Below, in pieces: positions 24,788 through 53,546 of a stretch of 64,000 nt of DNA. The translations under genes were made by a program, and so were the position numbers. Source of the stretch: Larimichthys crocea (lineage: Eukaryota > Chordata > Actinopteri > Sciaenidae); assembly GCF_000972845.2 (NCBI RefSeq), contig NC_040018.1:12187157-12251156 (forward strand). The letters run 5' to 3'. Below the pieces are notes generated by a model, which was not told the DNA's origin, ran no database searches, and worked only from the letters and a program-made list of their open reading frames with translations. Each line of letters opens with the position of its first letter. The first letter of the stretch is position 1.

Positions 24788-26940
24788 GGGAATTTTTTTT
24801 TTTTTTTTTAGCTTATCTCACATAACTATGCAAGTTTGGAATGTGGTGCCTGCCCTAACCTTTAACCTCTAAATGTAGGGCATGACCCAACCTTTAACAT
24901 TTGGAGATGAAACATTGAAACAGCTGCTTACTGGGCCAAAGTTTATTAGTTTTCAAAACAAAACAGGCTAACACAACACACAGTCCTGCTTTACCAGGAG
25001 TTTTTAGTTACCTAACTGAATTTTGACACAAAGAGGCTCTGAGTGATTTTGTGTCTATTCTGTTTTGATGTATCACTTTGGAAGCTTTACATAGTTATAA
25101 CTGATGTCAGATAGCTTACTACAGTACATTGTGACGGGCTTCTCTAATATCTCCATGCAAGAGCATGGTGGGTAAAGTTTAGGGAGATGATATTTGAATG
25201 CATTTATTTATTTATTGCTTTAGTTTATTTTCTCTTTCAGTTAGACAAAATAATCTTCTTTTAAGTAACAACTAATGTGCAGCCTCCCATCTCCGTCCTT
25301 GCTTGAACTAGTCTGTTATATATGTATATACAGCAAATATCAGTTTTTTCATTCAATTGTTTGGCTATAAACAAATGTAGGCTTCATAAAAAATGGTGAT
25401 TTTTTTTTTCTTTAACTGTTAGAAAGACTGTCAGATAAATCAATCAGGGGCATTGTTCACAGAATTCACATCATTGTAGTTTCATCCAGTAAAAAATAAA
25501 TACAAAATAATAAAAGTTTTAAAAAAATACCAAGAAGCCTTGATTGCTTTCATATTTTGTGAATACAATGAATATGAATGAATGCTGAACACATGAAGCA
25601 TCACTGGGTTGCAGCTGGCTTGTTGCGCTTAGCTTGCTTGATAACATTATCATTGCAAAACACTATCAGCAAATATGTTATTGACAGCTTGCCAACATAC
25701 TTCACCAACTAACATGATGCGCAATACTGCAAAGAATGTCGATTACAGCCAACAAGAAGAGATGCAACAGTAACCAACAACTGCTTTCTGTTAGTCAACA
25801 GCAAAGCAAGACAGAGACCAACTAGTTAACTGTAACTAAAACTAGGCTGGGGTTGGCTGGTGGAGTGATTTGCAAAAAACAGGCTAGTTAGTATCATAGA
25901 ACCAATCATCCAAATAAAACAGAGGAACATTACAGATTGTAACGTCATTCTAAATATGATTGCAATTCATTTTCAGTCACATGTATGTCACCTTTGGCTG
26001 ATGCAGATGGATGCTGACTGCAGTTCACTTAACACCCAAAGGAATCATAGCTAACAAGGGTTTATGAATGTTTTATAGAGAACCTTTAAACTTTCATTGC
26101 ATGTGAGTGGTGAGTGCTTTTGCTTTGCTTAATCTCACAGTGGCATTTTTATAGTCATAATTACTTGTGTTTTTCTTTCAGACTGTGCTATAATTGTATT
26201 TTGAAATTCACTTAAAATGAGCAAAAACCTGCTTTTGAACTACAGTATCCATGTACCCTCTTAATAGGAAACATGTCTCCAAAATATGTGCAATTGTGTC
26301 TAACTCTTCCTTGAAACAATGATTGCTCATGTGGCCATCGGTTCAACCCCCCCAGTCTACTGAAATATATTATATATGATATAATATATAACATTTTAAT
26401 CATGCATAAATTGTCTGATGATAACACTTTACAATAGGGGTAGAAATCATACCCTCCTAATGGATGACTAATGATTTAATGCATTACGTAATGCAAGATA
26501 TATCATGAAATCCTGTTGCTGACTATGAACAGATCACTATGACCTTTTGATTAGTTCACCCTTAATAAATCATCAGCTAAAGAAGATGAGTTCATAGTTA
26601 TACACATTGAACTTCTGCATCTGATGAGCAGTTTAAGCATTATATTTCTATGAGAACAGCAGCAATACATGAAATAAAGCTGCATGTTTGAAATCATCAC
26701 GAGTCATGCATTAGTTAAGCATTGCTTCATATGCTGAAGATTGGTACCTTTATTGCAAAGTGTTGCCGTATTGTGAAACTTTAAACGTTTTCACAACTTT
26801 AATAATAACGGCTATGATGAAGTGCAGTGTGTGCAGTCCCCCTCCCTACGTGCTTTTAAAGCAGCCAAAACCTCCAACTTAATATCCACCGAAATTATCC
26901 GAATTATCGATCAGGAGCAGGACAAAGGTCATTCGACTTT
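20430..26940. other. Intergenic DNA between calca and cyp2r1 promoters
   Basis: No recognisable exon on either strand. Contains a 53-base T-rich tract at 24,757-24,809, an 18-base tandem doublet near 24,413-24,448, and AT-rich dinucleotide runs near 20,820 and 26,370. Open frames of up to 133 codons are interrupted-homopolymer or low-complexity frames without family resemblance. Confidence 0.6.
24757..24809. repeat. Poly(T) tracts around an A-run
   Basis: About 25 T residues, a short AAAAAAGGGAA core, then about 17 more T residues. It could be the poly(A) end of an old retroposon on the minus strand, but no retroposon body is recognised. Confidence 0.7.
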
Positions 26941-26942
26941 CT

Positions 26943-26968
26943 GGCCAATCTTAGGCTTAGAGGCGGGG
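26943..26968 (+). promoter_or_regulatory. cyp2r1: cyp2r1 promoter elements (CCAAT and GC box)
   Basis: GGCCAATC at 26,943-26,950 and GGCGGGG at 26,962-26,968 sit 120-145 bases upstream of the start codon. No TATA box is obvious, as expected for a broadly expressed P450 gene. The transcription start is not determined. Confidence 0.5.
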
Positions 26969-27087
26969 GATAGAAAATGTGCAAGATGATACATATGTGC
27001 TCCAGTTGCTGTGAGGAGAACTCGAAGTCAGCAGAGGAAGTCTAGCAGGGAAAATACTTTTTTTTTTTAAATGTATTTATTTTAAAG

Positions 27088-27324
27088 ATGGTTTCAATTA
27101 AATCTCCGTCTTTGGTGCCGGTGTCCCGAGCACAGGCTCTGCTCGGCGCATTCTGCTTGACTGTCGCCTTCCTCTTTTTCCTCCTGGTTCGCCAACTCGT
27201 CAAACAGAGACGACCCCCGGGCTTTCCTCCTGGTCCATCTCCCATCCCTGTGATAGGGAACATTCTGTCTCTAGCCACCGAGCCGCACGTCTTCCTCAAG
27301 AAGCAGAGTGAAGTTCATGGACAG
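27088..27324 (+). CDS. cyp2r1: cyp2r1 exon 1
   Basis: 79 codons from the first ATG in frame, through the anchor helix, the proline hinge and [14 protein letters not shown]. Donor ACAG/GTAATG, phase 0. A T-rich stretch ending TTTTAAAG just before the ATG could be an acceptor, so a 5' UTR intron is possible. Confidence 0.95.
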
Positions 27325-30300
27325 GTAATGACGCCAACTCGACCCGAAGCCTTTATTTTATAACTTGTTAACTGGGTGTTTCTGCAGACTGTGCATGACC
27401 CTGGACAAGAGGTTTCAGACTTTTGTGACACAGTCGCGCATGCGCGCACACGCACAAAGACACACTTGGAATGAGTTATGAAACGAACAAAAGAGGCTCG
27501 CCATTTGGCAGTGCGCACGGTTTGCTTGGAGGAGAATAACTGGCACTCAGAAATGAAAGGCTCCCTTTTGAGAGCAGAGCCACATTGTACTTTTCAAAGT
27601 TAAAACAGAGGTTTAGGTGCAAAGCTGGATGTCTCTGTGGATAAAGAGACACATTCATTCACTCAGTGCTGCTGTTAAGTATCAGGATGAACTCATCCTT
27701 TGTCTCAGAATGGAGCAAAATGTCTGAAATTATGATTTTGATCTCACATTCATCTGCATGAACATATGTGCAAAGAATACAGTGCTCATGCTGCATGATG
27801 TGTACCTTTCAGATTTTCAGTATTGACCTGGGAGGCATCTTGACTGTGGTATTAAATGGATATGACTGTGTCAGGGAGTGCCTTTACCATCAGAGCGAGG
27901 TGTTCGCAGATCGCCCGTCGCTGCCCTTATTCAAGAAAATGACCAAAATGGGCGGTAAGATGCTGTGATGAGACTGCATATGCATCATTTTATCAATATA
28001 CTTACAATATCGGATTGAGATTGCAGGTGAAATGATAAATGATTGATCTCTTCTCTTTTACATCCAAAGGGCTTCTCAATTGTAAATACGGCAAAGGATG
28101 GATTGAGCACAGAAAACTTGCTTGCAACTCTTTCCGTTACTTCGGCAGTGGCCAGAGACTGTTTGAGAGGAAGATCTCAGAGGAGTGCATGTTCTTTGTC
28201 GATGCCATTGACGAACATAAGGGAAAGCCGTTCAACCCCAAACACCTGGTAACCAACGCCGTGTCCAACATCACCAACCTGATCATTTTCGGACAGCGTT
28301 TCACTTACGACGACCGCAACTTCCAGCACATGATTGAGATCTTCAGTGAAAACGTGGAGCTGGCGGTGAGCGGCTGGGCCCTCCTCTACAATGCCTTCCC
28401 TTGGATTGAGTATGTGCCCTTTGGAAAACACCAGAAGCTGTTCCGCAATGCAGCTGAGGTGTATGACTTCTTACTGCAGGTTATAAAATGTTTTTCACAG
28501 GGCAGGGTGCCACATGCACCTCGCCACTATGTTGATGCCTATTTGGATGAGTTGGAGCAGAATGCAGGAGACCCCAGTTCCTCTTTTTCCTATGAAAACC
28601 TCATCTATTCAGTGGGCGAGCTCATTATTGCTGGCACAGAGACCACGACTAACACCCTGCGATGGGCCATGCTGTACATGGCTCTCTACCCCAACATACA
28701 AGGTCAGTTATAAAACATTTTACTTCTAATGTGACCACGAGAGAGATCTGATGCACATAGACTGAGTTTGCTCTACATTTAAAGGTCCTGTGTGTAAGAT
28801 TTAGGAGGATCTATTTGCAGAAATGTAGTATAATATTCATATGTATGTTTTCATTAGTGTATAATCACCTGAACCTAAGACTTTTTGTGTTTTAGTCACC
28901 TTAGAATGAGCCTTTTATATCCAGAGAGATTCCTCATACACAGACATGTTGCTATAGTAGCTCAGAAGGGACAAAATAAATACTGGCTCTAGATGCATTC
29001 TGCAGATTACTGCTAGATGCCACTACATCCTACACATTGGACCTTTAATGGTGAATGAAACGTTACAAATGAATAAATGTCTGATGATGTCTGTTTTTCC
29101 CTGCACAGAGAGGGTGCACAGGGAGATCGACAGTGTGCTGGCCAATGGGAGGGCGCCCACTTTGGAGGACAAACAGAAGATGCCGTACGTGGAGGCTGTT
29201 CTGCACGAGGTCCTTCGCTTCTGCAACATCGTCCCACTCGGTATTTTCCGTGCTACTTCCCAGGATGCAAACGTCAACGGGTACACCATTCCCAAAGGCA
29301 CCATGGTGATCACAAACCTCTACTCAGTGCACTTTGATGAGAAGTACTGGAACGATCCAGGAGTTTTTTCACCACAGAGGTTTCTGGACAGCAATGGCAA
29401 CTTTGTGAGGCGTGAAGCTTTCCTGCCATTCTCTTTGGGTTAGTCTCTTTCTGTTTCTCCTAAATTTCAACACTTCTGATCCAAATTATTGTGGCTGCTG
29501 TCAGTGGGTATTTCTTTTTCCTGCAACTTGTTTTCATAAATCTAAAATTTAAAAATCTAGAAAATTTCCATCATTACTTTTCTCCTAAATCAGTTACACT
29601 GGCAGGTATTAACAGTACGTCCCTGTTGAGCAACCCCAGAATCAGATGCTGCCAAGCTGTCTACAAAAACATAAAACTCAACTCAGCACACATGAATGTC
29701 ATCATCATGAACAGCCATGAGGACTTATATACACTGAATTCTGTCTTTAGCTTTATTTTCCTTAGTGCTATCAAATCTCCCTTTAAATTAAACAGAAAAT
29801 AAAACTGCCTGTATCACATATACATACTGACATTTAAATGAACTCCAAACCGGACTTTGCATTATAAAAAGAAGTAAAGGTGCTATAAAATGCCCTTTTA
29901 TTGAAAATATACCAATAACATCAGTCAGTTTTGATCACAGGTCATTGGCCTTATCGATCGCAGCATCCATAAGGTGCCCAAATTCAAAGTGATGTGTCTA
30001 TAAATGTGAATAACTGGTAAAGTCATGGTGCAATGTGTATTGTATAAGTTCCTGTTCTCATATAGCCTTTATCACAGGACTATCGAGCAGGAAGAGAGGT
30101 CCCTTGTGTTTTCAATTTTTGCATCTCCATCACCCACAATCCTCTGTTAAACTCATTTTTCCTCACCTGTAACGTTTGTGTTCCTCTGTGTTTTTACTTT
30201 TATTTTGGAGGACTTTATTAGCCTGATGTTGTACCTGTATGTGTGTGACATGAGTCTAAATCAAAGAACTTTCTTGTTTCAGGGAGGCGTCAGTGTCTGG

Positions 30301-30500
30301 GTGAACAGCTGGCCAGGATGGAGATGTTCCTCTTCTTCACCACTTTGTTGCAGAGGTTTCATTTCCAGTTCCCACCAGGAACCGTTCCCACTGTCACTCC
30401 CAAACTGGGCATGACCTTACAGCCTAAACCTTACTCTATCTGTGCAGTCCGCAGGCAGCAGAAAAGTCCCTGCTCTGGAGACACTCCTTATCACAAGTAG
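27088..30500 (+). CDS. cyp2r1: Vitamin D 25-hydroxylase, cytochrome P450 2R1
   Basis: Microsomal P450 that 25-hydroxylates vitamin D2/D3, the first activation step (family knowledge). Five exons: 27,088-27,324, 27,813-27,954, 28,070-28,702, 29,109-29,438, 30,283-30,500, all with GT/AG borders. They splice to 519 codons plus stop; human CYP2R1 is 501. Visible features: N-terminal membrane anchor (residues about 17-35), proline-rich hinge [10 protein letters not shown] (41-50), I-helix AGTETTT (from 314), ExxR motif EVLR (371-374), heme-binding FSLGRRQCLG with the ligand Cys at 452. Segments such as DLGGI..VLNGYD and [14 protein letters not shown] are diagnostic for CYP2R1 against other CYP2 members. 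The C-terminus continues past the family end with about 15-18 residues. It is head to head with calca and tail to tail with pde3b. Confidence 0.97.
27813..27954 (+). CDS. cyp2r1: cyp2r1 exon 2
   Basis: Acceptor 'tacctttcag' then [18 protein letters not shown], ending at KMTKMGG, donor GGCG/GTAAGA, leaving one base of a Gly codon. The next intron is only 115 bases. Confidence 0.95.
28070..28702 (+). CDS. cyp2r1: cyp2r1 exon 3
   Basis: The largest exon (633 bases), from [10 protein letters not shown] to the I-helix ([19 protein letters not shown]) and LYPNIQ. Donor CAAG/GTCAGT, leaving one base. Confidence 0.96.
28783..29044. mobile_element. MITE with TTAA target duplication in cyp2r1 intron 3
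   Basis: A 262-base non-coding element with terminal inverted repeats (AGGTCCTGTGTGTAAGAT on the left; the reverse complement of the right end is AGGTCCAATGTGTAGGAT). It is flanked by TTAA at 28,779-28,782 and 29,045-29,048. TTAA duplication is typical of piggyBac-superfamily insertion, which is an inference here. It fills about two thirds of the 406-base intron. Confidence 0.8.
29109..29438 (+). CDS. cyp2r1: cyp2r1 exon 4
   Basis: Acceptor 'ccctgcacag' then [11 protein letters not shown], through the K-helix ExxR ([15 protein letters not shown]) and [10 protein letters not shown] to LPFSLG. Donor TTGG/GTTAGT splits the Gly codon of the heme loop. Confidence 0.96.
30283..30500 (+). CDS. cyp2r1: cyp2r1 exon 5 (terminal)
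   Basis: Acceptor 'cttgtttcag' then [19 protein letters not shown] with the heme Cys, ending at [18 protein letters not shown] and a short polar tail ([13 protein letters not shown]) before TAG. Phase matches exon 4. Confidence 0.96.
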
Positions 30501-31247
30501 GCAAGCAAGCATTTATTACAGCTTGTTCAGCAGTTCAAGCTAGAATTTTACTATTTTGCACAGTAATGCAAACACATGATACATGTGCGTAAAACTGTAT
30601 CACTCTGGATTCTATCATCCAGTTTCAGGTGCATTACAGTTTTTCCAGTGGCAAAAGTAGCTCTTTGGACATGGTCTGGACATGTGATCCAGTTTTTTCC
30701 AGTTTAGTATTGAATTGTTTTACTGAGCAAAATGCATGTTTGCACAGTCCTTTAAAGCAGCAGGGGAGGTGAAAGACTCTACGCTTAAAGGACATCCTCG
30801 GAACACATGTGTGCTATTGATTTAGCTGCTCTGAGCCCAGACAATGAAATGTCTATGAACCTTGGTGCCGTAGCAGGGGGTTAGGTATATTGTAAGTTAA
30901 TGATTGATAGTAAGTACACCTATGATGGTTCATAGCCCTGCCTTTCCAGGACAGCTCCAGGTCAGAAAAGTGACACGGCTTAATCGTACGTGTGAGGCGA
31001 AATCGAACTTTCCAAGAAAGTTCTGAACTGTGTGTTGGAGCTGGACGCGGGCCAAGACTTATGTCATCTGGAATGACTCTGACTCTGACCTCTTCTCCGG
31101 GGAAAGGACTCAACAGAAAAAAAATGCAATCCTGGTGGATTTCTAGAAACAACAACACTGGTTTCTGCTAAATGGTGCTTATCAGTACTGACAAAGTACT
31201 ATATCTATGTTTGAGGTTTTTTGCAATAGGTGTGAGTTTTTTGTGTT

Positions 31248-31253
31248 AATAAA
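31248..31253 (+). terminator. cyp2r1: cyp2r1 polyadenylation signal
   Basis: AATAAA about 750 bases after the stop codon, followed by a T-rich stretch. The 3' UTR would be about 30,501-31,275. Confidence 0.65.
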
Positions 31254-31658
31254 AGTCTTTCTTAAGATATTGGAAGCATGCCCTGTCTTCTTTTAGCTAT
31301 TGCCAAAACCCAACTGTGAAATGTACAAAGACATCTCATATATAATACTGTTATCCACATATTATTTCCCCACATATCTCATTCAATATTTGCGTAACCG
31401 TTTCAGTAGGATGCAGTCTACTGATTCTGTGTCCTAAGTCACAGGAGACTCGACATAATCGTTATCATGATCTGTAAAGTGTGTTCAGGAAGGAGTGGAC
31501 CTGCTATGTTGTATGTAATGACATGGTGACCAGTATCAACGGTAATATTTTTTGTTCATTTTAACATAACTCTTAACCATGTGTTATTTGTTTTCTTCCT
31601 TTTGTCCACTTGGGGGCAGAGCAACAAGATGCAAACACCCTGACATAGCATCACCTTA

Positions 31659-31797
31659 TGTGTGTGTGTGTGTGTTGTGTGTGTGTGTGTGTTGTGGTGT
31701 GTGTGGTGTGTATATATATATTATATTATAATAAATATATAATATATATATATATATATATAATATATATCATATATATATATATATATATATATAA
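31659..31797. repeat. Compound (TG)n(TA)n microsatellite
   Basis: About 50 bases of imperfect TG repeats followed by about 85 bases of TA-rich repeats, ending just left of the foldback MITE copy B. Confidence 0.9.
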
Positions 31798-31811
31798 CAT
31801 TTATTCACAAT

Positions 31812-32027
31812 AGACCCTTTTCACAGCAGCCATTCTAACATGAACTAGTAGGGTTGAACACAGGTGTTTCCAATGATACTAAGGTTCAGTTCCATTTATT
31901 ACTGCAGAGACTTTGCAGTGAGCCGACATGCAGCACACAGACTCTGTTTGACCTGAATGGAATGTAACCTTAATTAGTGTCATTGGAAACACCTGTGTTC
32001 ACCCACTATTTCATGTCAGAAAGGTCC
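31812..32027. mobile_element. Foldback MITE, copy B
   Basis: Left arm AGACCCTTTTCACAGCAGCC and inner CACAGGTGTTTCCAATGATA match copy A at 14,545. The right arm has TGTCATTGGAAACACCTGTG then ATTTCATGTCAGAAAGGTCC, and lacks the GGCTGCTGTGAA segment of the outer repeat. The centre is longer than in copy A and itself forms inverted arms (AAGGTTCAGTTCCATT against AATGGAATGTAACCTT), suggesting that copy A is an internally deleted version. Non-coding. Confidence 0.75.
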
Positions 32028-33713
32028 ATTAGGCAGACAGACCACATTAGCTTAGATCTGCAGTTGTTTTTCAGATGACCTGGTGATTGATTGCACTTTT
32101 TTTTGTTCTCTTCTCTAACAACTCCTGAGGGAAAAACCTGAATCTCTGGCTGTTAAATGCTCCTCCATGTTCACCAGAGAGTTTGTCTTTTTGCCATTTA
32201 GTGCCGAGTTCGCTATGAGTGAAAAAAAATAAAAATAAATAAAGATTGCAGGCCATGAAGCTAAAAACACAGTGCTGAAGGATGTGTGCAGGTTCTGAGA
32301 GGAACTGCACAGTCGGCTACATAATTCTCAGTGGGTGGCATCGTTATGAGCAACCTCTTCCACATTACACATCACAATGATCCTTTGTTAAAGTAAAAAA
32401 AAATGTTTGTAATAGCAGCTTTAAAGGCTCTTCACAGGCTGGCTGATTAATTAAGAGTGAGGAGGACGTCAATCAGACAGTTTGTACATACCCACACTGT
32501 CCTGACAGGAGCTCATATCAAGCTTATAAGAGAAAACACCTGAGCGGGTGTACAATAGGTGTGTTTAGTGTCTTGTGTTTGCAGTATATTTGGGGTGACA
32601 TGGAAAAAACGTGTTGTATAGTATGTTACGAGTTCACACACACACACACACATACAAACAATAAAAATCAATGAGAACGTCTGATACTTTAGGGATGGTG
32701 TTTTATGACGGCTATAAATAACAACAAAAATCAGTTGCCCCCACAATGTAGATAAGAGTGAATGGTTACATTAGACAAACGTACGTATATTGATGCTACA
32801 TAAGGGTAACAACCATTCATAGATGTATTTATGGCACAATCATCAGAGGACACTGTGGTTCGAAAGACTGCACAGTGAGAAGCCAACAAACGTTTACAAC
32901 TTAATGAACCAGCCTTAATGAGTCGGGTCGGGAGCTACCAAGGCTTTATGATCCAGCATGGGTCCATGTGAAAAAACTGACGACAGAGTTGTCAGAATGT
33001 ATATGGCTCTGACCTGAGTCCAACTCTGACTCTCGCCACTGTCACTGCCACTTTTGAGCCTGGTGGAATATTTGACTCGAGGTGCGTTTCTCTTGCATGA
33101 ACAGTACTGGAGCCCAGAGAAAGTTTGCCAATCAGCGTATCGCAGCCCACAAAACTACTGTATGTAGGTAAAGTTTGGCACTAGTCGGGTCGACTGAGAC
33201 AACAGTGATAGAGAGAGATAATGAAGAATACAAGAGTGGTTATGATACAGGAGAGGCTGAAACCAAGTGGAGAAAAAAAAAAATCAAAAACTCAAAACAC
33301 CAAACCCCACAGTTCCACACCTGTAAATAGAAGTAGATAAAAACTCTGGAAACACAATGGTAATTACAGGATCTCAATGTACAATATGTCAGCTGCGTGT
33401 AGAAAACAGATGCATTCATTTGATTATTTAAAAAATATATATTTATATGCACATACTCTTTTGTACAGCGGCTAAACACTTGTTTGGTATTAAAATGTGC
33501 ACACCTGTGTCTATTTTTTTGTCTTTAAATATTACTATTTTGAATTTACACTGCTTACTTAACATTTTCTCCAGAGATTTCGATTTAATAAGGTGATCAA
33601 GGAGCTAGGCAACAATTTCGCCTTCCTTTTCATAAAACGTCTTATTCTAGTGGAATGCCAAGAGTTCTTAGAGACAAAAATAGAGAACTAGAACGTGCCT
33701 CGTGGCACTTTGA

Positions 33714-33820
33714 AATATATATATATGTATACGTATACATATATACACACACACACACACACACAGACACACACACACACATATATATATATACGTATAT
33801 ATTATATATACAGTATATAT
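33714..33820. repeat. Compound (TA)n(CA)n microsatellite
   Basis: TA/TG/CA dinucleotide repeats over about 107 bases, with one GA interruption in the CA core. Confidence 0.9.
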
Positions 33821-34866
33821 AAACAAAACTAATGTGAAATGAAACCCTGGATCCCTTCTTTACACACTGGCCGCATTATGGGTTTGGCAAAAACAAAGAA
33901 ATGAGGAAAAAGAGTTGGGTTAGCTTTCGATGTGTCTAAACATCAGTGTTGACTGAGACACAGATGAGTAGACGTTGTACTGTTTTTAAAACAATGCAAA
34001 AGAACATTGAAATAACAAAACAAAAAAAAAGATAATATATTGTTACAGAACTGCTGATGTGTTGCTGCAGGAGAAACATTTGCAGCCTGCTGACAATCAA
34101 GATAAGCTTTTCTCCAGTGAGGTTGTAAAAAGGTTATGCAAACAGTGTATGAATGGCCAAGAGACAGCACATACTGTATGCTCCTCCGTCACAGAGGATT
34201 TCAATTGCTTGAATTTGTTTGTAGTCAAGTTGTTCATTAAGAGATTACAAACTACTTCAGTCACCCAGATTTTAATTGTCTTAGTCTTTAAAGTGTATTT
34301 CATATTAATGACATAAATTCTTGCAAAATAATTATTCAACTTTGCGTGAATCCTGAGTAACCTTTAAAAAAATACTTACAATCAAAAAAGGAAAGAAAAA
34401 AAGAATAATGAAGAATCCATTCATTGAAACAGCACTCCTGATCTGAATGCAACATGTTAAACACCAGAGGACATTTCACTGATTAGAAACCAACCATTAC
34501 TGAAAGGACACACAAACATACACACAAATTACATACTAAAATAATTAAAAATGTGCTCTCTTTCTCCCTACTCATTCTCTCTATCACATTCCCACCAAAA
34601 AAATATTCACACACTCAAACAAAATGATGCAAGGAGAGTTAAAGAATCCCGAGGAGGGGGTGGGGGTGGGGGGGGAGAGGGTGGTACACATGAGTAAAAG
34701 CATCAAAAATGATGCAGATATAATGCTATTAATCAGTCAACATTTCAATAATGTCTCTGTGACTGAGTCTGATACAGTGTTTCGTGTCACCAGCAAGGAG
34801 AGAGAACTACACAAGCCTAGGCTCTGGGCCAATATGGACTCAGTAAAGGTTCAGACAGGCACATTT

Positions 34867-34908
34867 GATATATATATGTATGTATATATATATAGATATA
34901 TATATAAT
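34867..34908. repeat. (TA)n microsatellite
   Basis: Imperfect TATATG/TATA repeats over about 42 bases. Confidence 0.8.
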
Positions 34909-35206
34909 TCAAAAATATACCTGACATTGAGGCTGAAACAGTCTCAGTCTCTTGTCTTTCCATGTTTGAACTGTTCACTTTGGTAAAGGGTGTCAATCAC
35001 TTCATGATGTTTCTTGCTTCATTATTTGTCCTCTACCTTTCATTTTTAAATAGACAGGAAATTGTTTTGTACCTAAGGGAGGTGTAAGCGCTTTGCATTC
35101 AAGGCAGCATCACAGCCAGGTCACCATGGAGGACAAGTTAATGCTGGACCCCCCCGTCCGTCCACACTCTTCATCTTCTGCACCTTCCTCCTCAGTTCTG
35201 GTGCTT

Positions 35207-35220
35207 TTTATTTATTTATT
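35207..35220 (-). terminator. pde3b: Candidate pde3b polyadenylation signals
   Basis: Three overlapping AATAAA hexamers on the minus strand, about 380-390 bases beyond the pde3b stop codon. Other distal AATAAA sites are possible. Confidence 0.5.
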
Positions 35221-35382
35221 TTTTTCTGGGTGCACTTGACTCTCCATGGGGTGAAAGTGCATAGGAGTTGGGCTCCCACCGTTGCAGCAAGGATCCGCTC
35301 ACAGTAGTAAGGCCTTTTTGTTTCTCCAAAAAACAATGTGACTGCTTAAGCATCTGAGTGTCTGCACAGTGAATCTTCCAAT

Positions 35383-35416
35383 ATATGTGTGCATGTGTGT
35401 GTGTGTGTGTGTGCGT
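35383..35416. repeat. (TG)n microsatellite in the pde3b 3' UTR
   Basis: About 34 bases of TG repeats with CG/CA interruptions, roughly 200 bases after the pde3b stop. Confidence 0.85.
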
Positions 35417-35597
35417 ATCTGTGTATGTGTGTGTGAGAGAAAAAGGGAGCGAAGTGTGTTTTATGTGCATTTGTCAACTGTCTGTGTGTCTGCCTGTCTT
35501 TATGTTGGTGAAAGGCAGGTGGTCGAGGGACTGTGTCCTTATACTGCCTCTCTTCTTCTTTTTTTCACACATCTCTGTTCTTTCCTTCATCCTCCTG

Positions 35598-53546
<17,949 letters not shown>

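Larger units (their letters stand above)
31280..35200. other. Intergenic DNA between the 3' ends of cyp2r1 and pde3b
   Basis: No exon recognised. It holds two compound microsatellites, the foldback MITE and AT-rich unique DNA. Part of 33,200-35,200 could be extended 3' UTR of pde3b if a distal poly(A) site is used. Confidence 0.55.
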
